DNA of 64,000 nt from Bacteroides mediterraneensis (GTDB lineage Bacteria > Bacteroidota > Bacteroidia > Bacteroidales > Bacteroidaceae): positions 3,472,001 through 3,536,000 of the forward strand of contig NZ_DAJPEN010000001.1 in the NCBI RefSeq assembly GCF_025993685.1. The letters run 5' to 3'. This document shows, in pieces, positions 26,759 to 35,516 of this stretch. The first letter of the stretch is position 1. Each line of letters begins with the position of its first letter. A program made the position numbers and the translations under genes. The notes under the pieces were generated by a model. That model was not told the origin of the DNA and did not search any database. It worked only from the letters and a program-made list of their open reading frames with translations.

Positions 26759-27244
26759 TTATTTGCGCTGTCCCAGCTTGTCGTCCAAGTAAAGAATACC
26801 GGCTGCATCACCGCATTTCTTGATCTTTTCAAGGATGTTCTGAGCAGTAGCTTCTTCTTCAACCTGCTCACGTACATACCCCCACAAGAAATCCTGTGAA
26901 GCTTTATCTTTTACTTCAGAAGCCACATTTACCAACTCATCAATCAATTCAGATACGTGGCATTCGTGCTGATACACATGTTCAAAGACTTCCTGTACGC
27001 TTCCCCAGCCTTGCGGAACGACATCAATCTTGTCTACCTTTGCGGCTCCCCCACGCTTAGCCAAATAATCGGCCAAATCGTATGCATGCTGCAACTCTTC
27101 CTGTGACTGCAGTCTCATCCAAGAAGCAAAACCGTCGAAACCTTCTTTCTTCAAATAGAAAGACATAGACAAATACAGGTTAGAAGACCACATCTCGGCA
27201 GTAATCTGCTCGTTGATGGCATTTTGTAATTTTTCTGAAATCAT
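26759..27244 (-). CDS. ftnA: Ferritin
   Basis: A 161-residue non-haem ferritin storing iron as a mineral core. Ferroxidase-centre residues lie in ITAEMWSSNLYLSMSFYL and SQEELQHAYDLADYL (E-x-x-H pattern), with later Glu in YVREQVEEEATAQ. The helical bundle length is normal for bacterial ferritin A. The start is the ATG at 27244; an upstream extension reading is unsupported. No haem-ligand Met of bacterioferritin is apparent. It follows the acyltransferase gene by 82 bases on the same strand. Confidence 0.93.
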   Translation of the reverse strand: MISEKLQNAINEQITAEMWSSNLYLSMSFYLKKEGFDGFASWMRLQSQEELQHAYDLADYLAKRGGAAKVDKIDVVPQGWGSVQEVFEHVYQHECHVSELIDELVNVASEVKDKASQDFLWGYVREQVEEEATAQNILEKIKKCGDAAGILYLDDKLGQRK

Positions 27245-27326
27245 AGTTTTATCTGTTTGGTTAAGTAATTCAACATCTGACAGATAATGAACAAATTCAA
27301 TGCCAGAGAGTTGCTCTGCCAAAATG

Positions 27327-28280
27327 TCATCGGTTCATGTCCAATGACTGGAGCATACGGGGTTTTCCCCAGAAAAAACGGGATATCCGCAGCCTGTCCA
27401 TACACCAGGCTATCGCAAAGGAGCCCATTACGCAAATACAAAGTGAGACACACAGAAAAATCATTCCAGTCCCGTCGAAGGCAAACACCTTCACCAACGG
27501 CTTCACTGCCATTGTAAAAACCGGAGAAAAGACCAGCAAGATGAATGTATGCGAACCGATATAACCCAGCAGATGTTTCACTCCACTCGGAAGATACCGG
27601 AACACGGCCAGCAGCAGACTCATTACCAGGTAAGTCAAAGCCACTCCGGCCAGTGAAGACTTATCCAAATTCACTTCCTCGGAAGCCAGCCAGACAATAG
27701 GAAGAATGGCCCAAAAGGAAGGAGCAAAAAAGGCACGGAAATCCACGGTCGTACGTTTCAATGCCACACCCGCCATGAAATAAAGTGCATTAATCAGGGA
27801 CAGTACACCTAAAGCTGACAATACGGCACAGCACAATGCCAGCAGAATCAGTACTGACACCGTACGGTTCCATCGCCCGACCAGTTTATCCACTCCCCAA
27901 TACGTCAGTCCGCACAGCATCAGGGTATGCAGATACCAGTAAGGTCCCAGCGGATGAAGGAACAACTTATCGAGCCATAACGACACGCTCAATTGCCCCA
28001 CTGATTCCCGGACGGGAAGTATGGAGGACATCACGACATATCCGGTTTCCATCACCGCATAAGGGACAAAAATCCACCCCATGCTCCGAAGAAACAGACG
28101 GCCTTCCTTGGCGATGTTCATTACATAACCGGAGATAATAAGAAACGCAGGCATGTGGAAAGTGTAAACCAACGACTTGGCATAGGGATACTTGTCACCG
28201 ATATAAACCAGGTGAAAGACAATCATCAGCAAAATGAATACGGCTTTCAAGTAATCAAGCTCTGCGATACGATTCTTCAT
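27327..28280 (-). CDS. Acyltransferase-3 family membrane protein
   Basis: A 317-residue polytopic protein with about ten membrane segments. The N-terminus RIAELDYLKAVFILLMIVFH contains the conserved His region of the acyltransferase-3 (OafB/fucose O-acetylase-like) family, followed by YTFHMPAFLIISGYVMN, also typical. Members acetylate or succinylate sugars of surface polysaccharides or other exported molecules using acyl-CoA. The substrate is unknown and no polysaccharide cluster is adjacent. The gene lies downstream of tRNA-Leu's terminator. Confidence 0.85.
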   Translation of the reverse strand: MKNRIAELDYLKAVFILLMIVFHLVYIGDKYPYAKSLVYTFHMPAFLIISGYVMNIAKEGRLFLRSMGWIFVPYAVMETGYVVMSSILPVRESVGQLSVSLWLDKLFLHPLGPYWYLHTLMLCGLTYWGVDKLVGRWNRTVSVLILLALCCAVLSALGVLSLINALYFMAGVALKRTTVDFRAFFAPSFWAILPIVWLASEEVNLDKSSLAGVALTYLVMSLLLAVFRYLPSGVKHLLGYIGSHTFILLVFSPVFTMAVKPLVKVFAFDGTGMIFLCVSLCICVMGSFAIAWCMDRLRISRFFWGKPRMLQSLDMNR

Positions 28281-28303
28281 GGGAGCGAAAGATTGGTTTG
28301 TAT

Positions 28304-28334
28304 ATAAAAAAAGGCTGACTTGATTAAGTCAACC
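28304..28334 (-). terminator. Terminator after tRNA-Leu
   Basis: On the minus strand a 9-bp stem (28326-28334 with 28313-28321) is followed by seven T. Confidence 0.85.
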
Positions 28335-28340
28335 TCTTCG

Positions 28341-28424
28341 TACCCAGACCCGGGGTCGAACCGGGATGGATGTTACTCCACTGGTGTTTGAGACCAGCGC
28401 GTCTACCGATTCCGCCATCTGGGC
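28341..28424 (-). tRNA. tRNA-Leu (anticodon CAA)
   Basis: An 84-nt class II tRNA with variable arm. Acceptor GCCCAGA pairs with TCTGGGT (G1-U72), anticodon stem CTGGT/ACCAG encloses CTCAAAC giving CAA, T arm CCCGG-TTCGACC-CCGGG, and A73. CCA is not encoded. Confidence 0.95.
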
Positions 28425-28445
28425 ATTTGTTTTTGTTTGCGTGTG

Positions 28446-28477
28446 CAAAGGTAAGCACATTTTTCCGAACCCACAAG
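28446..28477 (-). promoter_or_regulatory. Promoter of tRNA-Leu
   Basis: Minus strand CTTG (28474-28477, one mismatch), 20 bases, TACCTTTG (28446-28453) followed by CACACGC. It starts about 22 bases upstream of the tRNA. Confidence 0.75.
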
Positions 28478-28494
28478 CAAAAAGGCGTTTTTTT

Positions 28495-28544
28495 ATAAAA
28501 AAAATCCCCGGTTATCCATTCTTTCGAACTGATAACCGGGGATT
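28495..28544 (-). terminator. Terminator after der
   Basis: Perfect 14-bp stem (28503-28516 with 28531-28544); on the minus strand it is followed by a T-rich tail. It lies 16 bases after the der stop codon. Confidence 0.88.
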
Positions 28545-28559
28545 TCAACCTGTTTTCAT

Positions 28560-29873
28560 TTATTTCTGACGAATGAAAATGTTAATCGGGGTTCCCGACA
28601 ATTTCCATCGTTCACGAATCTTGTTTTCCAGGAAACGGCGATAAGGCTCTTTCACATACTGAGGCAGATTGGCAAAGAACACGAACGACGGCACCTGCGT
28701 ATTTGGCAGCTGGGTAATATATTTGATTTTGATATATTTTCCCTTATTTGAAGGAGGCGGATAGGCTTCAATCAAAGGTAACAGTTCTTCATTCAGGCGA
28801 GCTGTCGGAATACGGGTCGTACGTGCCTGATAAACTTCCTTCGCAGCCTCCAGCACCTTCAGAATACGTTGCTTGGTCAATGCAGAAGTAAAGATAATCG
28901 GGAAGTCCGTAAAAGGAGCCAAGCGGTTACGGATAGCATCTTCATATCCTTTCATCACCTTAGCCGTCTTTTCTTCTATCAGGTCCCATTTGTTTACCAC
29001 CACTACCAATCCCTTCTGGTTGCGCTGTACCAGTGAGAAGATATTCAAATCCTGCCCTTCAATACCGCGGGTTGCATCCAGCATCAGAATACATACATCC
29101 GAATTTTCAATGGAACGGATGGAGCGAATCACCGAATAATATTCCAAGTCTTCACTCACCTTGTTTTTCTTACGGATACCCGCTGTATCTACCAGGTAAA
29201 AGTCGAATCCAAACTTATTATAACGAGTATAAATAGAATCGCGTGTAGTTCCGGCGATTTCGGTGACAATATTCCGGTCTTCTCCGATAAATGCATTGAT
29301 GATAGATGATTTTCCGGCATTCGGACGTCCTACCACCGCAAAACGCGGAATATCTTCATCCAGAATTTCCGGCGTATCTTTCTTGAACTTGCTCAACACC
29401 AAGTCCAGCAAATCGCCTGTACCACTTCCACTCAATGCCGAAACGCAATAGGGGTCTCCCAAGCCTAACGAATAAAACTCGGCCGCATTGTATTGCAAGT
29501 CATTATTATCCGTTTTGTTGGCCACCAGCAGCACCGGTGTCTTCGAACGGCGCAAGATTTCTGCCACTTCCATATCCAAGTCGGTGACGCCGTTCATCAC
29601 GTCCACCACAAACAGAATGACATCTGCTTCCTCAATGGCCAGCATCACCTGTTTACGGATTTCTTCCTCGAACACATCATCCGAGTTCACTACCCATCCA
29701 CCGGTATCTACCACTGAGAATTCTTTTCCCAGCCATTCCGACTTTCCATACTGTCGGTCGCGGGTTGTACCGGCCTGTTCATTCACAATCGCCTGACGCG
29801 TCTTGGTCAAACGGTTAAACAGTGTCGACTTTCCCACATTGGGACGTCCTACAATCGCAACTAAATTTCCCAT
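28560..29873 (-). CDS. der: Ribosome-assembly GTPase Der (EngA)
   Basis: A 437-residue protein with two tandem GTPase domains, the hallmark of Der. The first P-loop is GRPNVGKST at 9-17, with DTGG and NKTD. The second P-loop is GRPNAGKSS at about 180, with DTAGIRKK and NKWD. A C-terminal KH-like domain follows (VPSFVFFANLPQYVKEPYRR). Der acts in late assembly of the 50S subunit. It lies 32 bases downstream of era on the same strand, so two ribosome-assembly GTPases are paired. Confidence 0.96.
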   Translation of the reverse strand: MGNLVAIVGRPNVGKSTLFNRLTKTRQAIVNEQAGTTRDRQYGKSEWLGKEFSVVDTGGWVVNSDDVFEEEIRKQVMLAIEEADVILFVVDVMNGVTDLDMEVAEILRRSKTPVLLVANKTDNNDLQYNAAEFYSLGLGDPYCVSALSGSGTGDLLDLVLSKFKKDTPEILDEDIPRFAVVGRPNAGKSSIINAFIGEDRNIVTEIAGTTRDSIYTRYNKFGFDFYLVDTAGIRKKNKVSEDLEYYSVIRSIRSIENSDVCILMLDATRGIEGQDLNIFSLVQRNQKGLVVVVNKWDLIEEKTAKVMKGYEDAIRNRLAPFTDFPIIFTSALTKQRILKVLEAAKEVYQARTTRIPTARLNEELLPLIEAYPPPSNKGKYIKIKYITQLPNTQVPSFVFFANLPQYVKEPYRRFLENKIRERWKLSGTPINIFIRQK

Positions 29874-29905
29874 AATTATCTTTATTTACGGCTTCGCAGC
29901 CGATA

Positions 29906-30787
29906 TTAATCCAATTGATAACCAAAATTCTTCAATTCCTTATCCGAGCTTCTCCAGTCCTTGTCCACCTTTACAAAAGTTTCCAGGTAAATGGATTTCT
30001 GGAAGAAATGCTCCAGTGTCTTACGCGCTTCGGTAGCCACTTTCTTCAGTGCTTTTCCCTGACGCCCGATAATAATGCCCTTCTGCGACTCACGTTCCAC
30101 ATAAATCACGGCATTGATATGAATACTCTTTGCATCTTCCTTGAACTGTTCCACGACCACTTCCACTGAATAAGGAATCTCCTTGTCGTAATACAACAGG
30201 ATTTTCTCACGGATAATTTCTGTCACAAAAAAACGTGCAGGCTTATCCGTCCACTGGTCTTTTCCAAAATAAGGAGGAGAGTCGGGCAGCAGTTCCTTGA
30301 TGCGTTTCATCACCACATCGACATTAAATTTCGCCATGGCCGAAATCGGGATAATTTCTGCCTGAGGCAACATTTCATGCCATTCATCCACTAATTTCAC
30401 CAGATTTTCCTGATTGGTCAGGTCAATCTTATTGATCAGCAACAAAACAGGTACTTTCAAGGCACGTACCTTTTCCATGAACTCCGCGTTCTTATCCGGT
30501 TTCTCAATCGTATCGGTGACATACAGCAACACGTCAGCATCTACCAGCGCCGATTCCGAGAAATTAAGCATGGACTCCTGAAGCTTGTAATTAGGCTTCA
30601 ACACTCCCGGAGTGTCAGAGAAGACAATCTGCATATCGTCCGTATTGAGGATTCCCATAATACGGTGACGCGTTGTCTGAGCTTTGAAAGTCGCGATGGA
30701 GATACGTTCCCCCACCAGCAAGTTCATCAATGTAGACTTTCCGACATTCGGATTGCCCACAATATTCACAAATCCGGCTTTGTGCAT
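29906..30787 (-). CDS. era: GTPase Era
   Basis: A 293-residue protein with N-terminal GTPase domain (P-loop GNPNVGKST, switch FKAQTTRHR, DTPG, NKID) and C-terminal KH RNA-binding domain (VVEQFKEDAKSIHINAVIYV, then GIIIGRQGKALKKVATEAR). Era binds the 3' end of 16S rRNA during 30S assembly. I start at the ATG at 30787; an in-frame TTG at 30811 lies at the edge of the upstream terminator hairpin and is unlikely. Der follows 32 bases later. Confidence 0.95.
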   Translation of the reverse strand: MHKAGFVNIVGNPNVGKSTLMNLLVGERISIATFKAQTTRHRIMGILNTDDMQIVFSDTPGVLKPNYKLQESMLNFSESALVDADVLLYVTDTIEKPDKNAEFMEKVRALKVPVLLLINKIDLTNQENLVKLVDEWHEMLPQAEIIPISAMAKFNVDVVMKRIKELLPDSPPYFGKDQWTDKPARFFVTEIIREKILLYYDKEIPYSVEVVVEQFKEDAKSIHINAVIYVERESQKGIIIGRQGKALKKVATEARKTLEHFFQKSIYLETFVKVDKDWRSSDKELKNFGYQLD

Positions 30788-30810
30788 AAGTAAATATTCG
30801 TTCACAGACA

Positions 30811-30840
30811 AAAAAACGCATCGATTGGGATGCGTTTTTT
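30811..30840 (-). terminator. Hairpin terminator between fabH and era
   Basis: A 12-bp symmetrical stem (30811-30822 with 30829-30840), GATGCGTTTTTT on either strand, loop of 6. The minus strand carries a T run after it. No promoter is seen between it and era. Confidence 0.8.
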
Positions 30841-30862
30841 ATCTGTAGTGTTAATTCTTTCT

Positions 30863-31867
30863 TTATTTATTTCCATCATAACCCCACTTCACGTAGCTGG
30901 CACCCCAGGTAAATCCTGCGCCAAACGCAGTGAAGATGATATTGTCACCCTTCTTCAGTTGCTTTTCATAATCCCACAAGCAGAGTGGCAACGTTCCGGC
31001 GCTGGTATTACCATAACGCTGGATGTTAATCATCACCTTGTCCAATGGAACTTCCAGACGAGAAGCTACCGCATCAATGATTCGCAGATTTGCCTGATGA
31101 GGAACAATCCAGTCGATGTTATCCTTGTTCAGGCCATTTCTTTCCGCAATCTGAGCTGTTACGTCAGACATGTTAGATACGGCATATTTAAATACCGTTC
31201 TACCTTCCTGATACAAATAATGCATCTTGTTGTCAATGGTGAAGTAAGAAGGAGGACACACCGACCCACCTGCCTTCATGTGCAGGAAGGGAAGTCCCTT
31301 GCCATCCGTACGCAGGATAGAGTCCATGATACCATAGTCTTCCGTAGTGGCTTCTACCATACAAGCCGCAGCCCCATCCCCAAAAATCGGACAAGTAGCA
31401 CGGTCTGAATAGTTCACCATAGAAGACATCTTGTCTGCGCCTACAATAATAATTTTCTTGTGACGGCCTGACTGAATCATGCTGGCAGCTGTTTCCATCG
31501 CATACAAGAAACCGCTGCAGGCAGCCTGCAAGTCGAATGCATACGCATTCTTCAACCCTAATTTGTCACAAAGAATAGAAGCAGTAGAAGGGAAATGATA
31601 GTCAGGAGTTGTCGTAGCTACAATTACACAGTCAATAGAAGCCGGATCCGAATCCGTTTTCTGCATCAACTGTTTAGCGGCCTTACGAGCCAAATATGAA
31701 GTTCCCAAACCCTCTTCGTTCAGGATACGTCGTTCTTTCACCCCGATACGAGTCATAATCCACTCATCGTTGGTGTCCACCATTCTCGACAATTCTTCGT
31801 TTGTCAGGACATAATCAGGTACATACCCACCGACTCCGGTAATTACAGCATTTATTTTTTCCATCAT
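30863..31867 (-). CDS. fabH: Beta-ketoacyl-ACP synthase III
   Basis: A 334-residue thiolase-fold enzyme that condenses an acyl-CoA starter with malonyl-ACP to begin fatty-acid synthesis. The catalytic triad is visible: Cys117 (DLQAACSGF), His257 (PHQANLRI) and Asn287 (YGNTSAGTLPL). Two adjacent Met codons could start it (31867 or 31864); numbering uses the first. Downstream of rpmF, as in many bacteria, but plsX is not between them here. Confidence 0.95.
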   Translation of the reverse strand: MMEKINAVITGVGGYVPDYVLTNEELSRMVDTNDEWIMTRIGVKERRILNEEGLGTSYLARKAAKQLMQKTDSDPASIDCVIVATTTPDYHFPSTASILCDKLGLKNAYAFDLQAACSGFLYAMETAASMIQSGRHKKIIIVGADKMSSMVNYSDRATCPIFGDGAAACMVEATTEDYGIMDSILRTDGKGLPFLHMKAGGSVCPPSYFTIDNKMHYLYQEGRTVFKYAVSNMSDVTAQIAERNGLNKDNIDWIVPHQANLRIIDAVASRLEVPLDKVMINIQRYGNTSAGTLPLCLWDYEKQLKKGDNIIFTAFGAGFTWGASYVKWGYDGNK

Positions 31868-31887
31868 TTCTTAATTTCGTGGCCTAT

Positions 31888-31924
31888 AAAAAAACAGCCG
31901 GGGAGCCGAAATGGCTCTCCGGCT
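31888..31924 (-). terminator. Terminator after rpmF
   Basis: A 12-bp stem (31896-31907 with 31913-31924) with one mismatch; on the minus strand it is followed by seven T. It lies between rpmF and fabH. Confidence 0.85.
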
Positions 31925-31972
31925 TTAATTTCCCTGGAACATGCAAAAGATGTTCAACAAAGCGTCAAGTTA

Positions 31973-32158
31973 TTAAAGAGCAGCTTCTTTTTCGATAGCC
32001 AACTTACCTCTGTAATAACCGCAAGCCCCACATACTGTGTGATAAACATGCCATTCACCGCAGTTCGGGCAAATAGCCAAAGTAGGAGCAACTGCCTTGT
32101 CATGAGTTCTTCTCTTCGCAGTTCTCGTTTTTGATTGTCTTCTTTTAGGATGTGCCAT
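31973..32158 (-). CDS. rpmF: 50S ribosomal protein L32
   Basis: A 61-residue basic protein starting MAHPKRRQSKTRTAKRRTHD, the standard L32 beginning, with a zinc ribbon of four cysteines (C30, C33, C43, C46). It is the zinc-binding C+ form. It follows the DUF177 gene by 16 bases, an arrangement conserved in many phyla. Confidence 0.97.
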   Translation of the reverse strand: MAHPKRRQSKTRTAKRRTHDKAVAPTLAICPNCGEWHVYHTVCGACGYYRGKLAIEKEAAL

Positions 32159-32174
32159 TTTTCTAAACTTTTAT

Positions 32175-32747
32175 TTAATTATTATCTAATATTTTCTTCA
32201 ATTCGTTCCATCTCGGATCTATCTCACGTGCTTCAGACGATTCATCACCCACTTCTTCATCTAATCCAAAATCGTCCGTTTCCTCTTCATCTGACGAAGT
32301 ACGCAAATGTTTGTTCAGTGCGCCCATCATGCTTTTATTGCATTTTCCGGGAGCATGCACATGCTTCATCGGTAAACTCAATGCGATAAACTCGTACATA
32401 AACCAAGCCACATTAATGTAGCCGTCCTCTTCCGGCACAATCACCATATCGTCTTCATCCGAGAATGTTTCTCCCAATTTTACCTTCAATGTATCATCAG
32501 TCGCTACCGCCAACTCCATGTCATCCAGACAACGGTCGCACGGAACGATTACAGAGCCCTCGATATGAAACGTAAGGACATAAACACCCATTGTTTTTCT
32601 TACGTTCAACTGCACCTGCAGTTTTCCCTTCTGAATCTCTGGAGCATCAATATCCGCAAAGAACTGATTGGTCAAAGAAAACTCATAATCAGCAGAGTTT
32701 TCCGTCATGTTCTTCAATTCTATCTTATATGTACCAAGTTTTCCCAA
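32175..32747 (-). CDS. DUF177 (YceD-like) protein
   Basis: A 190-residue protein with the family signature CDRC (C70, C73) in VIVPCDRCLDDMEL, followed by the conserved IALSLPMKHVH and the Glu/Asp-rich tail ending DPRWNELKKIL. YceD/DUF177 proteins precede rpmF in most bacteria and have been linked to 23S rRNA accumulation in E. coli and plants; the mechanism is unclear. Here it is the first gene of the DUF177-rpmF unit, preceded by a -7 box at 32774. Confidence 0.9.
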   Translation of the reverse strand: MGKLGTYKIELKNMTENSADYEFSLTNQFFADIDAPEIQKGKLQVQLNVRKTMGVYVLTFHIEGSVIVPCDRCLDDMELAVATDDTLKVKLGETFSDEDDMVIVPEEDGYINVAWFMYEFIALSLPMKHVHAPGKCNKSMMGALNKHLRTSSDEEETDDFGLDEEVGDESSEAREIDPRWNELKKILDNN

Positions 32748-32773
32748 GTCGCAATACCATATAAATCGGGCGA

Positions 32774-32781
32774 CAAAGATA
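32774..32781 (-). promoter_or_regulatory. Candidate promoter (-7 box) of DUF177-rpmF
   Basis: TATCTTTG on the minus strand, 27 bases before the ATG. No clear TTTG at the -33 position. Confidence 0.5.
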
Positions 32782-33046
32782 CAAATAATAATTCATTTTA
32801 TCTAGTCTTTCCGCTTTTTATTTATTAAAAATGCTTGTTTAACATACTCCGCACACTTTGAATCCATTTCCTTATTTTATTTAAAAAGTCATCTTCCATG
32901 TTTCACATTTACTTTTTTATTACCACACCCCACATATTTCCCTTCATTTTATTGCATAAACACAAAAAGAATACACTTTTAATTTAATTAACCCTTCAAT
33001 CGTAAATAAATATATTATTAATTAAACAATTAATTAGCAAATTAAT

Positions 33047-33054
33047 TAAATTTG
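33047..33054 (+). promoter_or_regulatory. Candidate promoter (-7 box) of the nagA pair
   Basis: TAAATTTG at 33047-33054, 35 bases before the first nagA start, in very AT-rich DNA. No TTTG at the -33 position. Confidence 0.45.
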
Positions 33055-33088
33055 CAGCACATATAAAAGAAATCAAACCTTATTCAAT

Positions 33089-34255
33089 ATGTTAACTCAA
33101 ATAATTAATGCCCGCATTTTAACCCCGCAAGGCTGGTTAAAAGACGGTTCCGTACTCATCAGAGACAATAAAATTCTGGAAGTTACCAACTGCGATTTGG
33201 CCATCGTGGGTGCCACACTGATTGATGCCAAAGGAATGTATATCGTTCCGGGAGGAGTCGAAATCCATGTACACGGAGGAGGTGGACGTGACTTCATGGA
33301 AGGCAGTGAAGATGCTTTCCGCACCGCCGTCAAGGCACACATGCAACATGGAACGACCAGTATCTTCCCCACGCTTTCTTCTTCTACCATCCCCATGATT
33401 CGAGCTGCCGCTGCTACTACGGAAAAATTAATGAGCGAACCCGACAGTCCTGTTCTCGGGCTGCATCTGGAAGGACATTATTTTAATATGAAGATGGCAG
33501 GCGGACAGATGCCGGAAAACATCAAGAATCCCGATCCGGAAGAATACATTCCACTGTTGGAAGAGACCCACTGCATCAAACGTTGGGATGCAGCGCCTGA
33601 ACTCCCCGGAGCCATGCAGTTTGGCAAATATATCACGTCAAAAGGTGTTTTGGCAGCAGTAGGACATACACAGGCTGAATTCGAAGATATCTATACCGGA
33701 TTCTATGCCGGCTATACACACGCCACTCACTTCTACAATGCCATGCCGGGATTCCACAAACGCCGGGAATATAAATACGAAGGTACCGTGGAAAGTATCT
33801 ACCTGATGGACGACATGACTGTAGAAGTAGTTGCCGACGGTATCCATGTACCTCCCACAATCCTTCGTCTGGTACACAAGATTAAAGGAGTGGAAAAGAC
33901 CGCTTTGATTACCGATGCATTGGCTTGTGCCGCAAGCGACAGCAAAGAAGCATTCGACCCCCGTGTCATCATTGAAGACGGTGTATGCAAACTGGCCGAC
34001 CGCTCTGCACTGGCTGGCAGTATCGCCACCATGGACCGCCTGATTCGTACCATGGTCCAGAAAGCCGAAATCCCATTGGAAGATGCCGTAAGAATGGCTT
34101 CAGAAACTCCGGCCCGAATCATGGGAGTTCTCGACCGGAAAGGAACACTGGAAAGAGGAAAAGATGCCGACATCATGGCACTCGACCGTGATCTCAATGT
34201 ACGTGCCGTATGGGCCATGGGTAAACTGGTCGAAGGTACCAACACACTTTTTTAA
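33089..34255 (+). CDS. nagA: N-acetylglucosamine-6-phosphate deacetylase paralogue 1
   Basis: A 388-residue amidohydrolase removing acetate from GlcNAc-6-phosphate in the cytoplasm, feeding amino-sugar recycling or catabolism. The metal and catalytic framework is present: HVH at 60-62, Glu128 in GLHLEG, His193 in GHTQA, His214 in THATHFYNAM and Asp276 in LITDAL. The residue after LEG is His130 where the family usually has Pro (LEGP), so the substrate loop may differ. It is followed 21 bases later by a second copy with the same length and frame. Substrate preference could have changed. Confidence 0.88.
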   Translation: MLTQIINARILTPQGWLKDGSVLIRDNKILEVTNCDLAIVGATLIDAKGMYIVPGGVEIHVHGGGGRDFMEGSEDAFRTAVKAHMQHGTTSIFPTLSSSTIPMIRAAAATTEKLMSEPDSPVLGLHLEGHYFNMKMAGGQMPENIKNPDPEEYIPLLEETHCIKRWDAAPELPGAMQFGKYITSKGVLAAVGHTQAEFEDIYTGFYAGYTHATHFYNAMPGFHKRREYKYEGTVESIYLMDDMTVEVVADGIHVPPTILRLVHKIKGVEKTALITDALACAASDSKEAFDPRVIIEDGVCKLADRSALAGSIATMDRLIRTMVQKAEIPLEDAVRMASETPARIMGVLDRKGTLERGKDADIMALDRDLNVRAVWAMGKLVEGTNTLF

Positions 34256-34276
34256 CCACTAAAACATTCGACAATT

Positions 34277-35446
34277 ATGCTGACACAAATCATAAATGGT
34301 CATATTCTCACTCCACAAGGATGGATGAAAGACGGCTCCGTACTCATCAGTGACGGAAAAATTCTGGAAGTAACCAACAGCGACTTGGCTGTCATCGGGG
34401 CCACAGTCATCGATGCCAAAGGAATGTACATCGTACCGGGCTTCGTAAGCATGCATGCCCACGGAGGTGGTGGACACGATTTCACAGAAGGAACTGCCGA
34501 AGCATTCCGGGAAGCCACTCAGGCTCATCTGAAACACGGAGCTACCTCTATCTTCCCCACACTCTCTTCCACTAGCTTCGACAATATCCGACAAGCCGTA
34601 CACACGTGCGAAAGCCTGATGAAAGAGGAAGGAAGTACCATACAAGGATTGCATATCGAAGGACCATACCTGAATAAAAAGATGGCCGGGGCTCAATGGG
34701 AAGAATTCTTGAAAGACCCTGACCCGGAAGAATATATACCATTGCTGGAAAGCACACAATGTGTCAAGCGATGGGATATCAGTCCTGAACTTCCGGGAGC
34801 ACATGATTTCGCTCGGTATACGACCTCCAAAGGTATTCTGACTGCCATCACACATACTGAAGCTGAATATCCGGAAATCAAGGCTGCCTTTGAAGCCGGA
34901 TTCACCCACGCAGCACATTTCTACAACGCCATGCCGGGATTCCACAAACGTCGGGAATACAAATACGAAGGGACTGTAGAGAGTGTGTATCTGACCGACG
35001 GAATGAGTGTAGAAGTGATTGCCGATGGTATTCATCTGCCTGCCACCATCCTGAAACTGGTGTACAAATTGAAAGGTGTAGAGCAGACCTGCTTAGTAAC
35101 TGATGCCCTGAAATATGCCGCATATACAGGAGAGCCCATCAACGACCCAAGATACATCATTGAAAACGGGGTATGCAAACTGGCCGATCATTCCTCTTTA
35201 GCTGGAAGCTTGGCTACCATGGATACACTGATTCAAACCATGGTGAAGAAAGCAGCTATACCTTTAGCTGATGCCGTACGAATGGCTTCGGAAACTCCTG
35301 CCAACCTGATTGGTATCGGCGCACATAAAGGTACATTACAAAAAGGAAAGGATGCAGATATTGTCATCCTGGACAAAGATATCAATGTCAGATGTGTCTT
35401 CTCCGGCGGAAAGATTGTAGAAGGCACGAACACGATGATTCACTAA
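34277..35446 (+). CDS. nagA: N-acetylglucosamine-6-phosphate deacetylase paralogue 2
   Basis: A 389-residue amidohydrolase closely similar to the preceding gene along its whole length. Catalytic framework: HAH at 60-62, Glu128 in GLHIEGP (canonical Pro retained), His193 in THTEA (Thr before the His instead of the usual Gly), His214 in THAAHFYNAM and Asp276 in LVTDAL. The pair looks like a tandem duplication followed by divergence. Co-transcription from the upstream promoter is likely, and a terminator follows at 35483. Confidence 0.9.
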   Translation: MLTQIINGHILTPQGWMKDGSVLISDGKILEVTNSDLAVIGATVIDAKGMYIVPGFVSMHAHGGGGHDFTEGTAEAFREATQAHLKHGATSIFPTLSSTSFDNIRQAVHTCESLMKEEGSTIQGLHIEGPYLNKKMAGAQWEEFLKDPDPEEYIPLLESTQCVKRWDISPELPGAHDFARYTTSKGILTAITHTEAEYPEIKAAFEAGFTHAAHFYNAMPGFHKRREYKYEGTVESVYLTDGMSVEVIADGIHLPATILKLVYKLKGVEQTCLVTDALKYAAYTGEPINDPRYIIENGVCKLADHSSLAGSLATMDTLIQTMVKKAAIPLADAVRMASETPANLIGIGAHKGTLQKGKDADIVILDKDINVRCVFSGGKIVEGTNTMIH

Positions 35447-35482
35447 CCTAACCTAATTATATTATAGAAATCAATCGTAAAA

Positions 35483-35516
35483 AACTCTGGGCTGTGAAGT
35501 CCGGAGTTTTTTTTTA
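35483..35516 (+). terminator. Terminator after the nagA pair
   Basis: An 11-bp stem (35483-35493 with 35498-35508) with two G-U pairs, GNRA-like GTGA loop and nine T. Confidence 0.88.

Larger units (their letters stand above)
32748..33088. other. Intergenic region between divergent DUF177 and nagA units
   Basis: About 340 very AT-rich bases with the minus-strand -7 box at 32774 and the plus-strand -7 box at 33047. No gene or strong hairpin seen in between. Confidence 0.5.

Noticed and set aside
27245..27322. Upstream extension of ferritin
   Set aside because: Ferritins begin at MISEKLQ; the extra 26 residues do not resemble any ferritin.
16577..28424. G-U first acceptor pair in tRNA-Glu and tRNA-Leu as a sign of pseudogenes
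   Set aside because: All other stems, loops and conserved bases are intact and both have strong promoters, so they appear functional.
30788..30811. TTG start extending Era by eight residues
   Set aside because: It lies at the arm of the terminator hairpin, and the ATG at 30787 gives the usual MHKAGFVNIVG start.
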